Part shown: positions 36,927 through 46,003 of the stretch, in pieces | How the letters are laid out: the number at the start of each line of letters is the position of its first letter | How positions within the stretch are numbered: the first letter of the stretch is position 1 | Assembly: GCA_910586725.1 (NCBI GenBank) | Contig: CAJUJL010000011.1 | Location: 1-62,411, forward strand | DNA from: an uncultured Lachnospiraceae bacterium | GTDB lineage: Bacteria; Bacillota; Clostridia; Lachnospirales; Lachnospiraceae | Direction of reading: 5' to 3' | Length of the DNA stretch: 62,411 nucleotides | Notes under the pieces: model-generated | What the model saw: the letters and a program-made list of their open reading frames with translations, nothing else | Database searches by the model: none | What the model was told of the DNA's origin: nothing | Translations under genes and position numbers: made by a program

Positions 36927-39900
36927 GCATGAATTGGACAGAAGAGCAGATGCAGGTCATCACATTAAGAGACAGGAATATTCTTGTTTCTGCCGCGGCG
37001 GGGTCGGGAAAGACGGCGGTTTTGGTGGAACGCATCATCAGAAGGATTTTGGATGAACAAAATCCGGTGGATATTGACCGGCTGCTGATTGTTACCTTTA
37101 CCTCCGCGGCAGCCGCGGAAATGCGCGAGCGTATCGGAAACGCCATAGACCGTGCGCTGGAACAGAATCCATCCAGCAGCCATTTGGTAAAACAGGCTTC
37201 TTTGGTGCACCACGCGCAGATTACGACGATTCACAGCTTTTGCCTGAACCTGATCCGCAATTATTTCCATCAGGTGGATTTGGAGCCGAATTTCAGAATT
37301 GCGGAAGAAGGAGAATTAAACCTGATCCGGGAAGACGTGATCGCAGAGGTTTTAAACCGGAATTATGAGGCTTCAAAAGATGCGTTCCTGTCTTTTGTGG
37401 AATGCTTTGCAACCGGCAAAACGGACGACGGATTAAAAGATATGATCTGGAAATTGTATCATTTTGCCATGAGTTATCCGTGGCCGAAAGAATGGCTGCA
37501 AAAAGCAGTGGAAAACTATGATTTTACCGGATTTGAGGGACTTTTAGAGAAGCCCTGGATGAAATCCCTTATGGAGTATCTTCGCCGTGTGTTTTGTAAT
37601 TTTTACCAAATGGCCGGAGAGAATGTGCGCCTGGCAGCGGAGGAGGACGGTCCTCTTTATCTAAGAGATACCGCGGAGCAGGACGCTGTTTTGTTGAAGC
37701 GTCTGGCAGAAGCAAAAAGCTATGAGGAGATGAGGAGGGAAATTTCTGCTTTGCAATTTTCAAGGCTTCCGTCCAAGAGGGGATATGACGGCGACGAAGA
37801 AAAGCTGGAGCATTGGAAAGCGCAGAGGAACAAAATCAAAGAGGAATGCAAAAAGATCAGGGAAAAATTCTTTTATGCCGATGTAGAGAAAATAATGGAG
37901 CGCATTCGCGCCATGGAGCCGGTTGCCGCAGAGCTTGTCCGTCTGACGGAAGAATTTATGGATTGTTACGACGCCAAAAAGCGGGAAAAGAATATTCTGG
38001 ATTTTAATGATCTGGAGCATTTTGCGTTAAAAATTTTAATCGACGAAGAGACAAAGAAACCTACGGAAGCGGCGTTTCGGTGCAAAAAGCTTTATGAAGA
38101 AGTGATGACGGATGAGTATCAGGACAGCAATCTGGTGCAGGAGAGCCTGATGCAGGCCGTTTCAAGAGAAGACATGGGGATTTATAACCGCTTTATGGTA
38201 GGAGACGTAAAACAGAGCATTTATAAGTTTCGTCTGGCCAGACCGGAGCTTTTTATGGATAAATACGACAGGTTTACGGCAGAAGCGTCCGATTCCCAGA
38301 AAATAGAGCTGCGTAAAAATTTTCGAAGCCGCAGAGAGGTAATTGACGTTTCCAACCACATTTTTTATAAAATTATGAAAAAAGATCTGGGAAACGTAGA
38401 TTATAACGCGGATGCGGCTTTATACCCTGCCGCTTCCTATCCTGCGTGCGACGATATGGATGCGGAATTTCTGATTGCAGACAGCGCGGACGAATGCTTA
38501 GAGGAAGCGCAGCTTACCGATCCGATCCGTCTGGAGGCTGAACTTGTGGCGGCCAGAATCCGCAAAATGATGCACGGCCAAAAAGTTACGGATAAAAAAA
38601 CGGGAGAGCTAAGGGATGTAAAATACTCGGATATTGTAATTTTGCTGCGCAGCTTCGGAAAGTACGCGGACACATTTGTGGAGGTGTTGGAACAGAAAAA
38701 AATTCCGGCGCATGCGTCTTCCAAAACGGGATATTTTAAAACGACGGAGATAGGGACGGTTCTTAGCCTGTTAAGGATTCTGGATAATCCCAGGCAGGAC
38801 ATTCCCCTGGCGGCCGTGCTGCGTTCTCCGATGTATCATTTTTCGGATGAGGAGCTTGCGAGAATTAAAATTTCCGGAAAAAAAAGGGCGTTTCATTGCT
38901 GCGTTTTAGAGCCGGCATGGGAAGGGCTGTCAGAAGAGCTGTCTCTTAAATTACAAAAATTTCTGCGTAAATTGTCTGAATACAGAGACATGGCGCCCGC
39001 ACTCCCCATCCATGAACTTTTATACCGTATTTTAGAAGATACGGGTTATGCGCGCTACGTTGCCGCAATGCCGGGGGGAGAGCGCAGAAAGGCCAACATA
39101 GAGATGCTTTTGGAAAAAGCGCTGGCATACGAAAAAACGAGTTACCGGGGGCTGTTTCATTTTATCCGTTATATCGATAAACTGAATAAATACGAGGTGG
39201 ATTACGGCGAAGCGGACGTTGTAAGCGAAAATGCCGATGCCGTAAGGATTATGACGATACATAAAAGCAAGGGGCTGGAATTTCCCGTTGTATTTCTCTG
39301 CGGAACGGCAAAAGCCTTTAACCGGACGGACGCCAGAAGCAGAATGGTGATTCACCCCGAGCTTGGCGTCGCGCTGGATTATATCGATCCGCAATCCCGG
39401 ACGCGGGGCTCTACGCTTTATAAAAGAGCCGTTGCAAAACAGATGGAACTGGAAAACCAGGGAGAAGAGCTGCGGGTGCTTTATGTGGCTTTGACGCGCG
39501 CCAAAGAAAAGCTGATCCTCACAGGAACGGCAAAAGATATCAAGGACAAAATAGAAAAGCTTTCTTATCGTTCTGGACAGGAAGAAGGACTGCCTTTTCT
39601 GGAGCGCGCGGGGGCAAATTCGTTTTTTGACTGGATTCTGCCGGCCATGATTGCGGCGGGAGATCAAAAGCTGATTCAGATCCCGGGCGTTTCGGATTTT
39701 GTTTTTGAAGAAGCCAGAGAACAGCTAGAGGAAGCGGAAGGACTCGGAAGGCTTTTGTATCAGATGTCTCTGCCGGATGAGAAAGCCGATGCATATGTAA
39801 ACGCACAGTTGTCGTATCGTTACCCTCTGTTGGATGAAACGAACCGGAAAACAAAGTATTCGGTATCGGAATTAAAGCACAGGGCAATGGAGGCGGTTTG

Positions 39901-40513
39901 GGAGGAAGAAGAGGTTCTGGAGAAAAAATCCACGCAGGAGGAAGCCGTTCCATATATTCCGCGTTTTGCCGGGGGAGAATCGGATACAAACCAAAATCTG
40001 CTGCGGGGAACTGCAATGCACCGTGCGGCGGCATTTCTTCCGGTGGAAATTTTGGCAGGCAGCAAGAATCTGGAAAAAGATCTGGATCTATGGATAGAAA
40101 AAATTGTGGCAAAAGGTCAGCTGACAGAAGAAATGCGGCAGCTGCTTAGAAAAGATAAACTGATGCTGTTTTACCAGTCAAAACTGGCGCTGCGCATGAA
40201 AGAGGCTGCAAAACGGAAGGAATTGTATGTGGAGAAGCCTTTTGTTATGGGGCGCACGGCAGATGAGATTGAAGGGGACGGCAGTGACGCGCTGATTTTA
40301 GTGCAGGGAATTGTCGATGCGTTTTTTATAGAAAAAGAAGAAATTGTGCTTTTGGATTATAAGACAGACGCGGTGCATACTTCGTCTGATTTGGTGAGAC
40401 GCTATCAGAGGCAGTTGGAGTTGTATGAAGAAGCTATAAGGGATAATCTGGGAAGAAAAATCAAAGAAAAATTTATATATTCGTTTCATTTAAACCGGGA
40501 AATTTTAATCTGA
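36923..40513 (+). CDS. addA: AddA subunit of the AddAB helicase-nuclease
   Basis: AddA is the UvrD-like motor and 3'-strand nuclease of the complex. The 1196 residues carry Walker A (SAAAGSGKTAVL, about 21-32), motif II DEYQDSN (the family often has DEFQD), the VGDVKQSIYKFRLA motif, RNFRSR, TIHKSKGLEFPVVF and VALTRAK, then the nuclease motif GIVDAFF with LLDYKTDAV near the C terminus. All core motifs look intact, so the complex should be active. It overlaps addB by 4 nt and is followed by maf after 20 nt. Confidence 0.96.
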   Translation: MSMNWTEEQMQVITLRDRNILVSAAAGSGKTAVLVERIIRRILDEQNPVDIDRLLIVTFTSAAAAEMRERIGNAIDRALEQNPSSSHLVKQASLVHHAQITTIHSFCLNLIRNYFHQVDLEPNFRIAEEGELNLIREDVIAEVLNRNYEASKDAFLSFVECFATGKTDDGLKDMIWKLYHFAMSYPWPKEWLQKAVENYDFTGFEGLLEKPWMKSLMEYLRRVFCNFYQMAGENVRLAAEEDGPLYLRDTAEQDAVLLKRLAEAKSYEEMRREISALQFSRLPSKRGYDGDEEKLEHWKAQRNKIKEECKKIREKFFYADVEKIMERIRAMEPVAAELVRLTEEFMDCYDAKKREKNILDFNDLEHFALKILIDEETKKPTEAAFRCKKLYEEVMTDEYQDSNLVQESLMQAVSREDMGIYNRFMVGDVKQSIYKFRLARPELFMDKYDRFTAEASDSQKIELRKNFRSRREVIDVSNHIFYKIMKKDLGNVDYNADAALYPAASYPACDDMDAEFLIADSADECLEEAQLTDPIRLEAELVAARIRKMMHGQKVTDKKTGELRDVKYSDIVILLRSFGKYADTFVEVLEQKKIPAHASSKTGYFKTTEIGTVLSLLRILDNPRQDIPLAAVLRSPMYHFSDEELARIKISGKKRAFHCCVLEPAWEGLSEELSLKLQKFLRKLSEYRDMAPALPIHELLYRILEDTGYARYVAAMPGGERRKANIEMLLEKALAYEKTSYRGLFHFIRYIDKLNKYEVDYGEADVVSENADAVRIMTIHKSKGLEFPVVFLCGTAKAFNRTDARSRMVIHPELGVALDYIDPQSRTRGSTLYKRAVAKQMELENQGEELRVLYVALTRAKEKLILTGTAKDIKDKIEKLSYRSGQEEGLPFLERAGANSFFDWILPAMIAAGDQKLIQIPGVSDFVFEEAREQLEEAEGLGRLLYQMSLPDEKADAYVNAQLSYRYPLLDETNRKTKYSVSELKHRAMEAVWEEEEVLEKKSTQEEAVPYIPRFAGGESDTNQNLLRGTAMHRAAAFLPVEILAGSKNLEKDLDLWIEKIVAKGQLTEEMRQLLRKDKLMLFYQSKLALRMKEAAKRKELYVEKPFVMGRTADEIEGDGSDALILVQGIVDAFFIEKEEIVLLDYKTDAVHTSSDLVRRYQRQLELYEEAIRDNLGRKIKEKFIYSFHLNREILI

Positions 40514-40533
40514 AATCAGAAAGAGGAGTTAGG

Positions 40534-41130
40534 ATGAATTATATACTGGCGTCCGCGTCGCCGCGGAGAAAAGAACTGCTAAAACAGATCGGACTGGATT
40601 TTGCAATTCTTCCGGTCTGCGGGGAAGAACACACTTCTTTTACCGTTCCGCAGGAAGCCGTAATGGATTTATCGCGGCAAAAGGCAGAAGAAGCGGCAAA
40701 ACAGAGAAAAGAAAAAGCGCAGGAAGAGGTAATTATCGGAGCGGATACGGTGGTGTCATTGGCAGATATGATTTTAGGGAAACCAAAAGACCGCCAGGAT
40801 GCGATCCGGATGCTGTCCGCATTAAGCGGCAAAAGCCATAAAGTTTTTACCGGGGTGACCTTTGTTATCTTTCGGGAGGGCAAAAAGACGGTGCACAGTT
40901 TTTATGAGGAAACAGAGGTAACAATGTATCCGATGAGCGAGGAAGAAATCAATTGGTATATTGGGACAGACGAGCCTTTTGACAAAGCGGGCGGATATGG
41001 GATTCAGGGCAGATGCGCCATTTTTATAAAGGAAATCCGTGGAGATTACAACAATGTGGTGGGATTGCCTGTTGCGAGAATTTATCAGGAATTTATGAAG
41101 CTTGGCATTGATATTTATGAAAAAAAATAA
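40534..41130 (+). CDS. maf: Maf-family nucleoside triphosphate pyrophosphatase
   Basis: Maf proteins hydrolyse non-canonical or methylated nucleoside triphosphates (such as dTTP, UTP or m5UTP) and were first linked to septum formation. The 198 residues begin LASASPRRKELLKQ, the defining motif. They contain the catalytic acidic region IIGADTVVSL, the KPKDRQDAIRMLSALSG segment and FDKAGGYGIQG. AAAGAGGAG is 7 nt before the ATG. It follows addA closely and belongs to the same transcription unit by spacing. Confidence 0.95.
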   Translation: MNYILASASPRRKELLKQIGLDFAILPVCGEEHTSFTVPQEAVMDLSRQKAEEAAKQRKEKAQEEVIIGADTVVSLADMILGKPKDRQDAIRMLSALSGKSHKVFTGVTFVIFREGKKTVHSFYEETEVTMYPMSEEEINWYIGTDEPFDKAGGYGIQGRCAIFIKEIRGDYNNVVGLPVARIYQEFMKLGIDIYEKK

Positions 41131-41163
41131 TATGATAGGTGTAATGCAGGAGGTGTATGAAGA

Positions 41164-41421
41164 ATGTATGATGAGGAATGTCTGGAGGTTTTTTTGAAAA
41201 AGCAATTGCAGCTGTTTCGGGAAGAAGTGGCTTCCAATTTAGAAGAAGCGGAGGCTTTTTTGGAAGACTGCATGGCGGTCGTATGCCAGAATTTAAATGA
41301 GGTCAGGGAATGCTTAGAAGAGTCGGGAATGGATATATCCGGTATGAGCGACCAGGAAGTGGAAGAGGCCAGCGAAGTATTTGCGATTCCTGACGGAAGA
41401 TATTTAATCGTAGAAGGATAA
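41164..41421 (+). CDS. small acidic helical protein of unknown function
   Basis: The 85-residue protein is strongly acidic (many Glu in EEVASNLEEAEAFLEDC), predicted mostly helical, with three Cys (positions 6, 39 and about 44) and no membrane segment. AGGAGGTG 9 nt before the ATG is a strong initiation site, so the gene is real. I do not recognise the family. The position between maf and a secreted parvulin-like lipoprotein, in a run of tightly spaced genes, says only that it is co-expressed. Confidence 0.7.
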   Translation: MYDEECLEVFLKKQLQLFREEVASNLEEAEAFLEDCMAVVCQNLNEVRECLEESGMDISGMSDQEVEEASEVFAIPDGRYLIVEG

Positions 41422-41434
41422 GAAAGAAAACGGT

Positions 41435-42424
41435 ATGCCAATGAAGAAAAAGAACAGAAAAATACTGACAGGGCTGCTGCTTATGGCTTTTCTTTTCGGA
41501 GGATGCAGCATTGGCGGCAGGGAGCTTATTTTTACCGGGAAAATGAGCTCCCAGGATGTGTTTCGGATCGGCGACGCTTCCTGTCAATTGACAGAAGCCC
41601 GTGTATACCTTGCCAATTATCAGAATATCTACGGAAAAAGCTATGGAATAGATTTATGGGAGCAGGGTTTCCAGGAGCAGAAATTAAAAGAATACATCAA
41701 AGAAATTGCACTGTCTGAGATGGCAAGAATTGTATGCATGGATCTTCTTGCCCGGGAGCGGGGTATTTCTCTTACCAAAGAAGAAAAAAAGAAAGTAAAG
41801 GACGCGGCGTCCGGATATTACCGGTCTTTGAATGAAGCGGAATTAAATTATACGGGAGCTTCCGAAGCGGATATTGCTTCCATGTATGAAAACTATGCGC
41901 TGGCCAACAAGGTCTACCGGTCGCTTACAAAGAGCGTAGACGATGAGGTCAGTGATGATGAAGCGAGAATTATGGAAGCGATGCAGATTTATGTCAGAAG
42001 TAAAGACGAAGCCGACGCGGTGGCTGCAAAACTGGCGGCGGGAGAAGACTTTGCGGCAGTTGCCAGCAACTACAATCAAAAGCCTGTGATCGAGATTGTT
42101 TTTGGCAGGGGCGAAATGCCAAAGGAAGTGGAAGAGACGGCGTTTGAGCTGGACAACGAGGAAATTTCAGACTGCATTGCTGCAGAAAACGGGTATTTTT
42201 TTATAAAGTGTATCAACAAATTTAACGAAGAGCTGACCGACGACAACAAAATCAATATTGTCGAAGCAAGAGAAAAAGCGGCATTCGATGACGTCTATGA
42301 GGAATTTGTATCCGGGCTTGCTTCCAGCTTAAATGAGCAGGTTTGGCAGGATGTTGCGCTGATTACGGACGGAAGCATTACAACAGACGGATTTTTTGAC
42401 GCAATCGAAGAGGCAATCCAGTAA
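41435..42424 (+). CDS. parvulin-like peptidyl-prolyl isomerase lipoprotein (PrsA/SurA type)
   Basis: A lipoprotein signal peptide ends in FGGC near residue 24. The mature part has a SurA/PrsA-type helical N-terminal domain (VYLANYQNIYGKSYG, LTKEEKKKVKDAA) and a shortened PpiC-like segment (ARIMEAMQIYVRSKDEADAVAAKLAAGEDFAAVASNYNQ, then GEMPKEVEETAFEL). PrsA-type foldases sit on the outer face of the membrane and help secreted proteins fold. That role would suit the large exported glycan enzymes here. ATG 41435 is used; ATG 41441 is possible. Residues typical of active parvulins are only partly visible, so it may be chaperone only. Confidence 0.78.
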   Translation: MPMKKKNRKILTGLLLMAFLFGGCSIGGRELIFTGKMSSQDVFRIGDASCQLTEARVYLANYQNIYGKSYGIDLWEQGFQEQKLKEYIKEIALSEMARIVCMDLLARERGISLTKEEKKKVKDAASGYYRSLNEAELNYTGASEADIASMYENYALANKVYRSLTKSVDDEVSDDEARIMEAMQIYVRSKDEADAVAAKLAAGEDFAAVASNYNQKPVIEIVFGRGEMPKEVEETAFELDNEEISDCIAAENGYFFIKCINKFNEELTDDNKINIVEAREKAAFDDVYEEFVSGLASSLNEQVWQDVALITDGSITTDGFFDAIEEAIQ

Positions 42425-42463
42425 ATAGCGCATATAATAACAAAAACAAATTCCGGAAAAAGA

Positions 42464-43603
42464 ATGGAAATATATGTTGTAAAAAGCGGTGATACCGTAA
42501 ATAAAATTGCGGATGATTATGGCGCCGCCCCGGAGGCGGTTATTTATGCCAACCAGTTGTCTGCGCCGTATTTGTTAATGATTGGTCAGGCTCTTTTGAT
42601 TCCGGTGGGAGAGGAATCAAATGAGCAGACTTTAGCAAGAGTGAATGGATATGCTTATCCGTATATCAGCGATTGGACGCTTCGGGAGACGCTGCCTTAT
42701 TTAACGGAGTTATCGGTTTTTTCTTATGGGTTTACAACGGAGGGACAGCTCATTCCACCGGCGATTGACGACGCATTTATGATTGGTCAGGCGTATGGAT
42801 TTGGCGTGCTTCCCATTTTGACGCTGACGCCTTTTGGAGAAGACGGGAAGTTTAATAATTATTTGATTCATAGCGTCGTTCAGTCCGAAGAGGCGTCTGC
42901 ACATCTTACCGAAGAACTTGTGAAAACAGTGCAGCAAAAGGAATATGCAGGCGTCGATATTGATTTTGAATATATTCTGGCGGAAGACAGAGACGCTTTT
43001 ACGGCCTTTGTCTGGCGGATCGCCGAGGCGATGCGTGGAATCGGAAAGCAGACGTCTATCGCTTTGGCGCCGAAGCAATCGGCGGACCAAAAGGGCCTTT
43101 TGTATGAGGGAAAAGATTATCGGGGTCTTGGAGAAGCGGTAGATTACGCGTTGCTTATGACCTATGAATGGGGTTATACCTATGGGCCTCCCATGGCGGT
43201 AGCTCCTGTTTTTCAGGTCAGAAAAGTAGTGGATTATGCGATTACGGAAATTCCCAGAGAGAAAATCCGCCTGGGGATTCCCAATTACGGATATGATTGG
43301 CCGCTGCCCTTTGAAAAGGGTGTCACAAAGGCGAAGACGATTGGAAATGTGGAGGCCGTGCAAATTGCGGCCAGCCATGGGGCGCAAATTTTTTATGATG
43401 AAAAATCCCAGGCGCCGTTTTTTCACTATGAAGAAGCGGGCGTTTCGCATGAAGTCTGGTTCGAAGACGTCAGAAGCATGCGGGCAAAATTTGACTTAAT
43501 CAAAGAGTATGGCTTAAACGGAGCAGGATACTGGCAGATTATGCGGTTTTTCAGGGCTAACTGGCTGCTGCTGGACAGCCGGTTTGAGATTGTGAAAAGA
43601 TGA
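42464..43603 (+). CDS. LysM plus GH18 glycosidase, SleL/YaaH-like spore protein
   Basis: A single N-terminal LysM domain (VVKSGDTVNKIADDYGA to LLIPVGE, about 3-48) is joined to a GH18 barrel (about 60-375). The chitinase-type signature GVDIDFEY (about 165-172) carries the catalytic Glu in a DxDxE arrangement. There is no signal peptide. B. subtilis and Clostridium relatives of this layout (YaaH, SleL) localise to the spore and act on cortex muropeptides during germination. Those usually have two LysM domains, so one is slightly short. The gene follows the isomerase after 39 nt and ends the operon-like run. Confidence 0.85.
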   Translation: MEIYVVKSGDTVNKIADDYGAAPEAVIYANQLSAPYLLMIGQALLIPVGEESNEQTLARVNGYAYPYISDWTLRETLPYLTELSVFSYGFTTEGQLIPPAIDDAFMIGQAYGFGVLPILTLTPFGEDGKFNNYLIHSVVQSEEASAHLTEELVKTVQQKEYAGVDIDFEYILAEDRDAFTAFVWRIAEAMRGIGKQTSIALAPKQSADQKGLLYEGKDYRGLGEAVDYALLMTYEWGYTYGPPMAVAPVFQVRKVVDYAITEIPREKIRLGIPNYGYDWPLPFEKGVTKAKTIGNVEAVQIAASHGAQIFYDEKSQAPFFHYEEAGVSHEVWFEDVRSMRAKFDLIKEYGLNGAGYWQIMRFFRANWLLLDSRFEIVKR

Positions 43604-43645
43604 AAGGATATTTTGTGAGGCTGCCGCAAAAAAAATCCGTATATA

Positions 43646-43683
43646 GGGAGGGCAGACAGACCGTATGGTCTGTCTGCCCTCCC
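43646..43683. terminator. perfect 17-bp hairpin between convergent genes
   Basis: GGGAGGGCAGACAGACC and its exact complement flank a GTAT loop. It lies between the GH18 gene (+) and htpG (-). A run of eight A precedes it on the plus strand (7 T after the hairpin on the minus strand, 7 nt away), so it best serves as the htpG terminator and possibly a bidirectional one. No T run follows on the plus strand. Confidence 0.7.
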
Positions 43684-43707
43684 TGTTGTTATGCATAAGG
43701 CGGTGGA

Positions 43708-45786
43708 TTATTTGGCCAGAAGCATCATTATCTTATTGCTTCTTTCTACAAATTTTGTCATCGCGTCTACGGACAATGGCTGGTTGGTAATCATTGCGAG
43801 ATCATATAGCTGTTCGCAGAAGTCCGTAACATATTCGGAATCTTTATGGTCTAAAATGAATTTTACAAGCTCATGATTGGCATTCAAGGTAAGCGTTACA
43901 TCCGCAGGGAACATAGACGCGTCCATTCCCATGCCTCCCATCGAATACATTCTCATCATATCCTGCATACGGCGGCCTTCTTCAGAGCATGTAATTACGG
44001 AAGAGATCTTGCTGTCTTTTAATTTCTCGACTTTGACCGTTAATTTATCGTTGTTTAAAGCTTTGTGGAACAGTTCAGAGAGGCTCTCGCCGGCCGCTTT
44101 CAATTCTTCTTCGGAACCTTCTTCCTTCAGGGACTCTGTCAGATCTGCGTCAATACGCATAAATTTGTATTTTTCGTTTCTTCTTTCGAGCTGGGAGATG
44201 AAAGAAGTATCAATATTGTGGTTTAAGATTACAGCGTTCATGTCCTGCTCTTTGAACATTTTAATATATTGTCCCTGCTGTTTTTCATCTGTCACATAAT
44301 AAATGACGCTGCGGTCGTCTTTGCCTTCTTCTGTGGACGCTTCTTCCGCCGCGTTATCCGCAGACGTTTCGTCTTTGGCTTCGGCGTCTTCTTCGCCGGC
44401 CGGCTGTTCAGGTTTTAACCATTCCGGCAGTGTTAAATATTTTCCGTTAATATCTTTGAATAAGATATAATCGTTCATCTTGTCGCAGAATTTTTCGTCT
44501 TTTAAGCAGCCGAATTTGATAAACGGGCTGATGTCGTCCCAGTACTTTTCATAAGATTCTTTGTCCGTTTTGCACATGCCGGTCAGTTTGTCCGCTACTT
44601 TTTTAGTAATGTAGTCGGAAATCTTTTTGACAAATCCGTCGTTTTGCAGCGCGCTTCGCGATACGTTTAACGGAAGGTCCGGACAGTCGATCACGCCTTT
44701 TAAGAGCATTAAGAACTCAGGAATGACTTCTTTGATATTGTCTGCGACAAATACCTGATTGTTGTAAAGCTTGATCGTTCCTTCAATGGAATCGTACTCC
44801 GTATTGATTTTCGGGAAATAGAGAATGCCTTTTAAATTGAACGGGTAATCCATATTCAGATGGATCCAGAACAACGGCTCTTTATAATCCATAAATACTT
44901 TGCGGTAGAAAGCTTTGTATTCCTCGTCGGTGCAGTCTTTTGGCGTTTTTGACCACAGCGGAGCGGTGTCGTTTAACGGAACGGGCCGTTTTACGATTTT
45001 TAATTTTTCTGTTTTGGGAGAAATTTCAACGATTTCTTTTTCTCCGTTTTCATTTTCTTTTTCTTCTGTTTTGGCTTCTTCAATAATTGTCTCAACGACG
45101 GTGTCGGTATCCAGTTTATCCGCCGGATCGATGGTTTCGTATTCCGTTTCTGCGTTTGCTTTCTTTAAGAAAACGGGAATCGGCATAAAAGAGCAGTATT
45201 TTTCCAATACTTCCCTTGCCCGGTATTCGTTGGCAAATTCCAGACAGTCTTCGTTCAGAAACAGCGTAATTTTTGTTCCAACGCCTTCTTTGATGCCGTC
45301 CGTCATGGAAAATTCCGTGCCGCCGTCGCATTCCCAGTGTACGGCGGTTGCGCCGTTCTGATAGGAAAGCGTATCAATGTGCACTTCATCCGCAACCATG
45401 AACGCAGAATAAAATCCCAGTCCGAAATGGCCGATGATCTGGTCGTCGTTGGCTTTGTCTTTGTATTTTTCCAGAAAATCGTTGGCGCCGGAAAACGCAA
45501 TCTGATTGATATATTCCTCCACTTCATCCGCAGTCATGCCGAGTCCGTTGTCGGTAACGGTCAGCGTTTTTGCATCGGGATTTACTTCAATTTCGATCTG
45601 TGGTTTGTAATCGGCCGGAAGTTCATACTCTCCCATCATATCCAGTTTTTTTAACTTGGTAATAGCGTCGCATCCATTGGATACCAGCTCGCGGTAGAAG
45701 ATGTCGTGGTCGGAATAGAGCCATTTTTTGATGACCGGGAAAATATTGTCGCTGTTGATTGATAAACTGCCATGTTTTTCTGCCAT
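43708..45786 (-). CDS. htpG: HtpG, bacterial Hsp90 chaperone
   Basis: HtpG is an ATP-dependent homodimeric chaperone. The 692 residues show the GHKL nucleotide-binding domain (ELVSNGCDAITKL, DNGLGMT, GHFGLGFYSAFM), the middle client-binding domain (NVSRSALQND) and the C-terminal dimerisation domain. An acidic insert near residues 500-530 (AEAKDETSADNAAEEAS) is longer than usual. The start is ATG 45786 with AAAGGAG 8 nt upstream; the longer frame would run into the promoter. Heat-shock control by HrcA is expected from a CIRCE operator at 45863-45889. Confidence 0.97.
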   Translation of the reverse strand: MAEKHGSLSINSDNIFPVIKKWLYSDHDIFYRELVSNGCDAITKLKKLDMMGEYELPADYKPQIEIEVNPDAKTLTVTDNGLGMTADEVEEYINQIAFSGANDFLEKYKDKANDDQIIGHFGLGFYSAFMVADEVHIDTLSYQNGATAVHWECDGGTEFSMTDGIKEGVGTKITLFLNEDCLEFANEYRAREVLEKYCSFMPIPVFLKKANAETEYETIDPADKLDTDTVVETIIEEAKTEEKENENGEKEIVEISPKTEKLKIVKRPVPLNDTAPLWSKTPKDCTDEEYKAFYRKVFMDYKEPLFWIHLNMDYPFNLKGILYFPKINTEYDSIEGTIKLYNNQVFVADNIKEVIPEFLMLLKGVIDCPDLPLNVSRSALQNDGFVKKISDYITKKVADKLTGMCKTDKESYEKYWDDISPFIKFGCLKDEKFCDKMNDYILFKDINGKYLTLPEWLKPEQPAGEEDAEAKDETSADNAAEEASTEEGKDDRSVIYYVTDEKQQGQYIKMFKEQDMNAVILNHNIDTSFISQLERRNEKYKFMRIDADLTESLKEEGSEEELKAAGESLSELFHKALNNDKLTVKVEKLKDSKISSVITCSEEGRRMQDMMRMYSMGGMGMDASMFPADVTLTLNANHELVKFILDHKDSEYVTDFCEQLYDLAMITNQPLSVDAMTKFVERSNKIMMLLAK

Positions 45787-45826
45787 ATGAGAACACTCCT
45801 TTTTGAATTCTTTTCTTTTGAAATAC

Positions 45827-45855
45827 ATCATATAACCGTAAAATAAAAAAGTCAA
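45827..45855 (-). promoter_or_regulatory. promoter of htpG
   Basis: On the minus strand TTGACT (45855-45850), a 17-bp spacer and TATGAT (45832-45827). The expected transcript starts near 45820, about 34 nt before the start codon. The CIRCE element lies just upstream of the -35 box. Confidence 0.75.
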
Positions 45856-45862
45856 TAGCAAA

Positions 45863-45889
45863 TTAGCGCTCTTTTATAATGAGTGCTAA
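45863..45889. promoter_or_regulatory. CIRCE operator (HrcA binding site)
   Basis: TTAGCGCTC, a 9-nt spacer, then GAGTGCTAA. The consensus is TTAGCACTC-N9-GAGTGCTAA, so 17 of 18 arm positions match and the spacer length is exact. It sits 8 bp upstream of the htpG -35 box and 64 bp from the opposing promoter at 45954. Confidence 0.9.
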
Positions 45890-45953
45890 CAAGAGAATGG
45901 GAATGCAAGAAAATCAAGGGTTAGACCATTTATTAAAAGTTTATAAAGTATAC

Positions 45954-45982
45954 TTGACCTGAATAGTTTGTACCGTTATAGT
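45954..45982 (+). promoter_or_regulatory. promoter of the zinc-ribbon repeat protein gene
   Basis: TTGACC (45954-45959), 17 bp, TATAGT (45977-45982). A transcript start near 45989 gives a very short leader to the ATG at 46004, and this position supports choosing 46004 over upstream in-frame codons. Confidence 0.7.
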
Positions 45983-46003
45983 AGAAGGGAGAGGTGTAGG
46001 ATT

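Noticed and set aside
42710..43450. 246-codon minus-strand open frame opposite the LysM-GH18 gene
   Set aside because: It is antisense to a well-supported enzyme, basic and low-complexity in translation, with no initiation signal.
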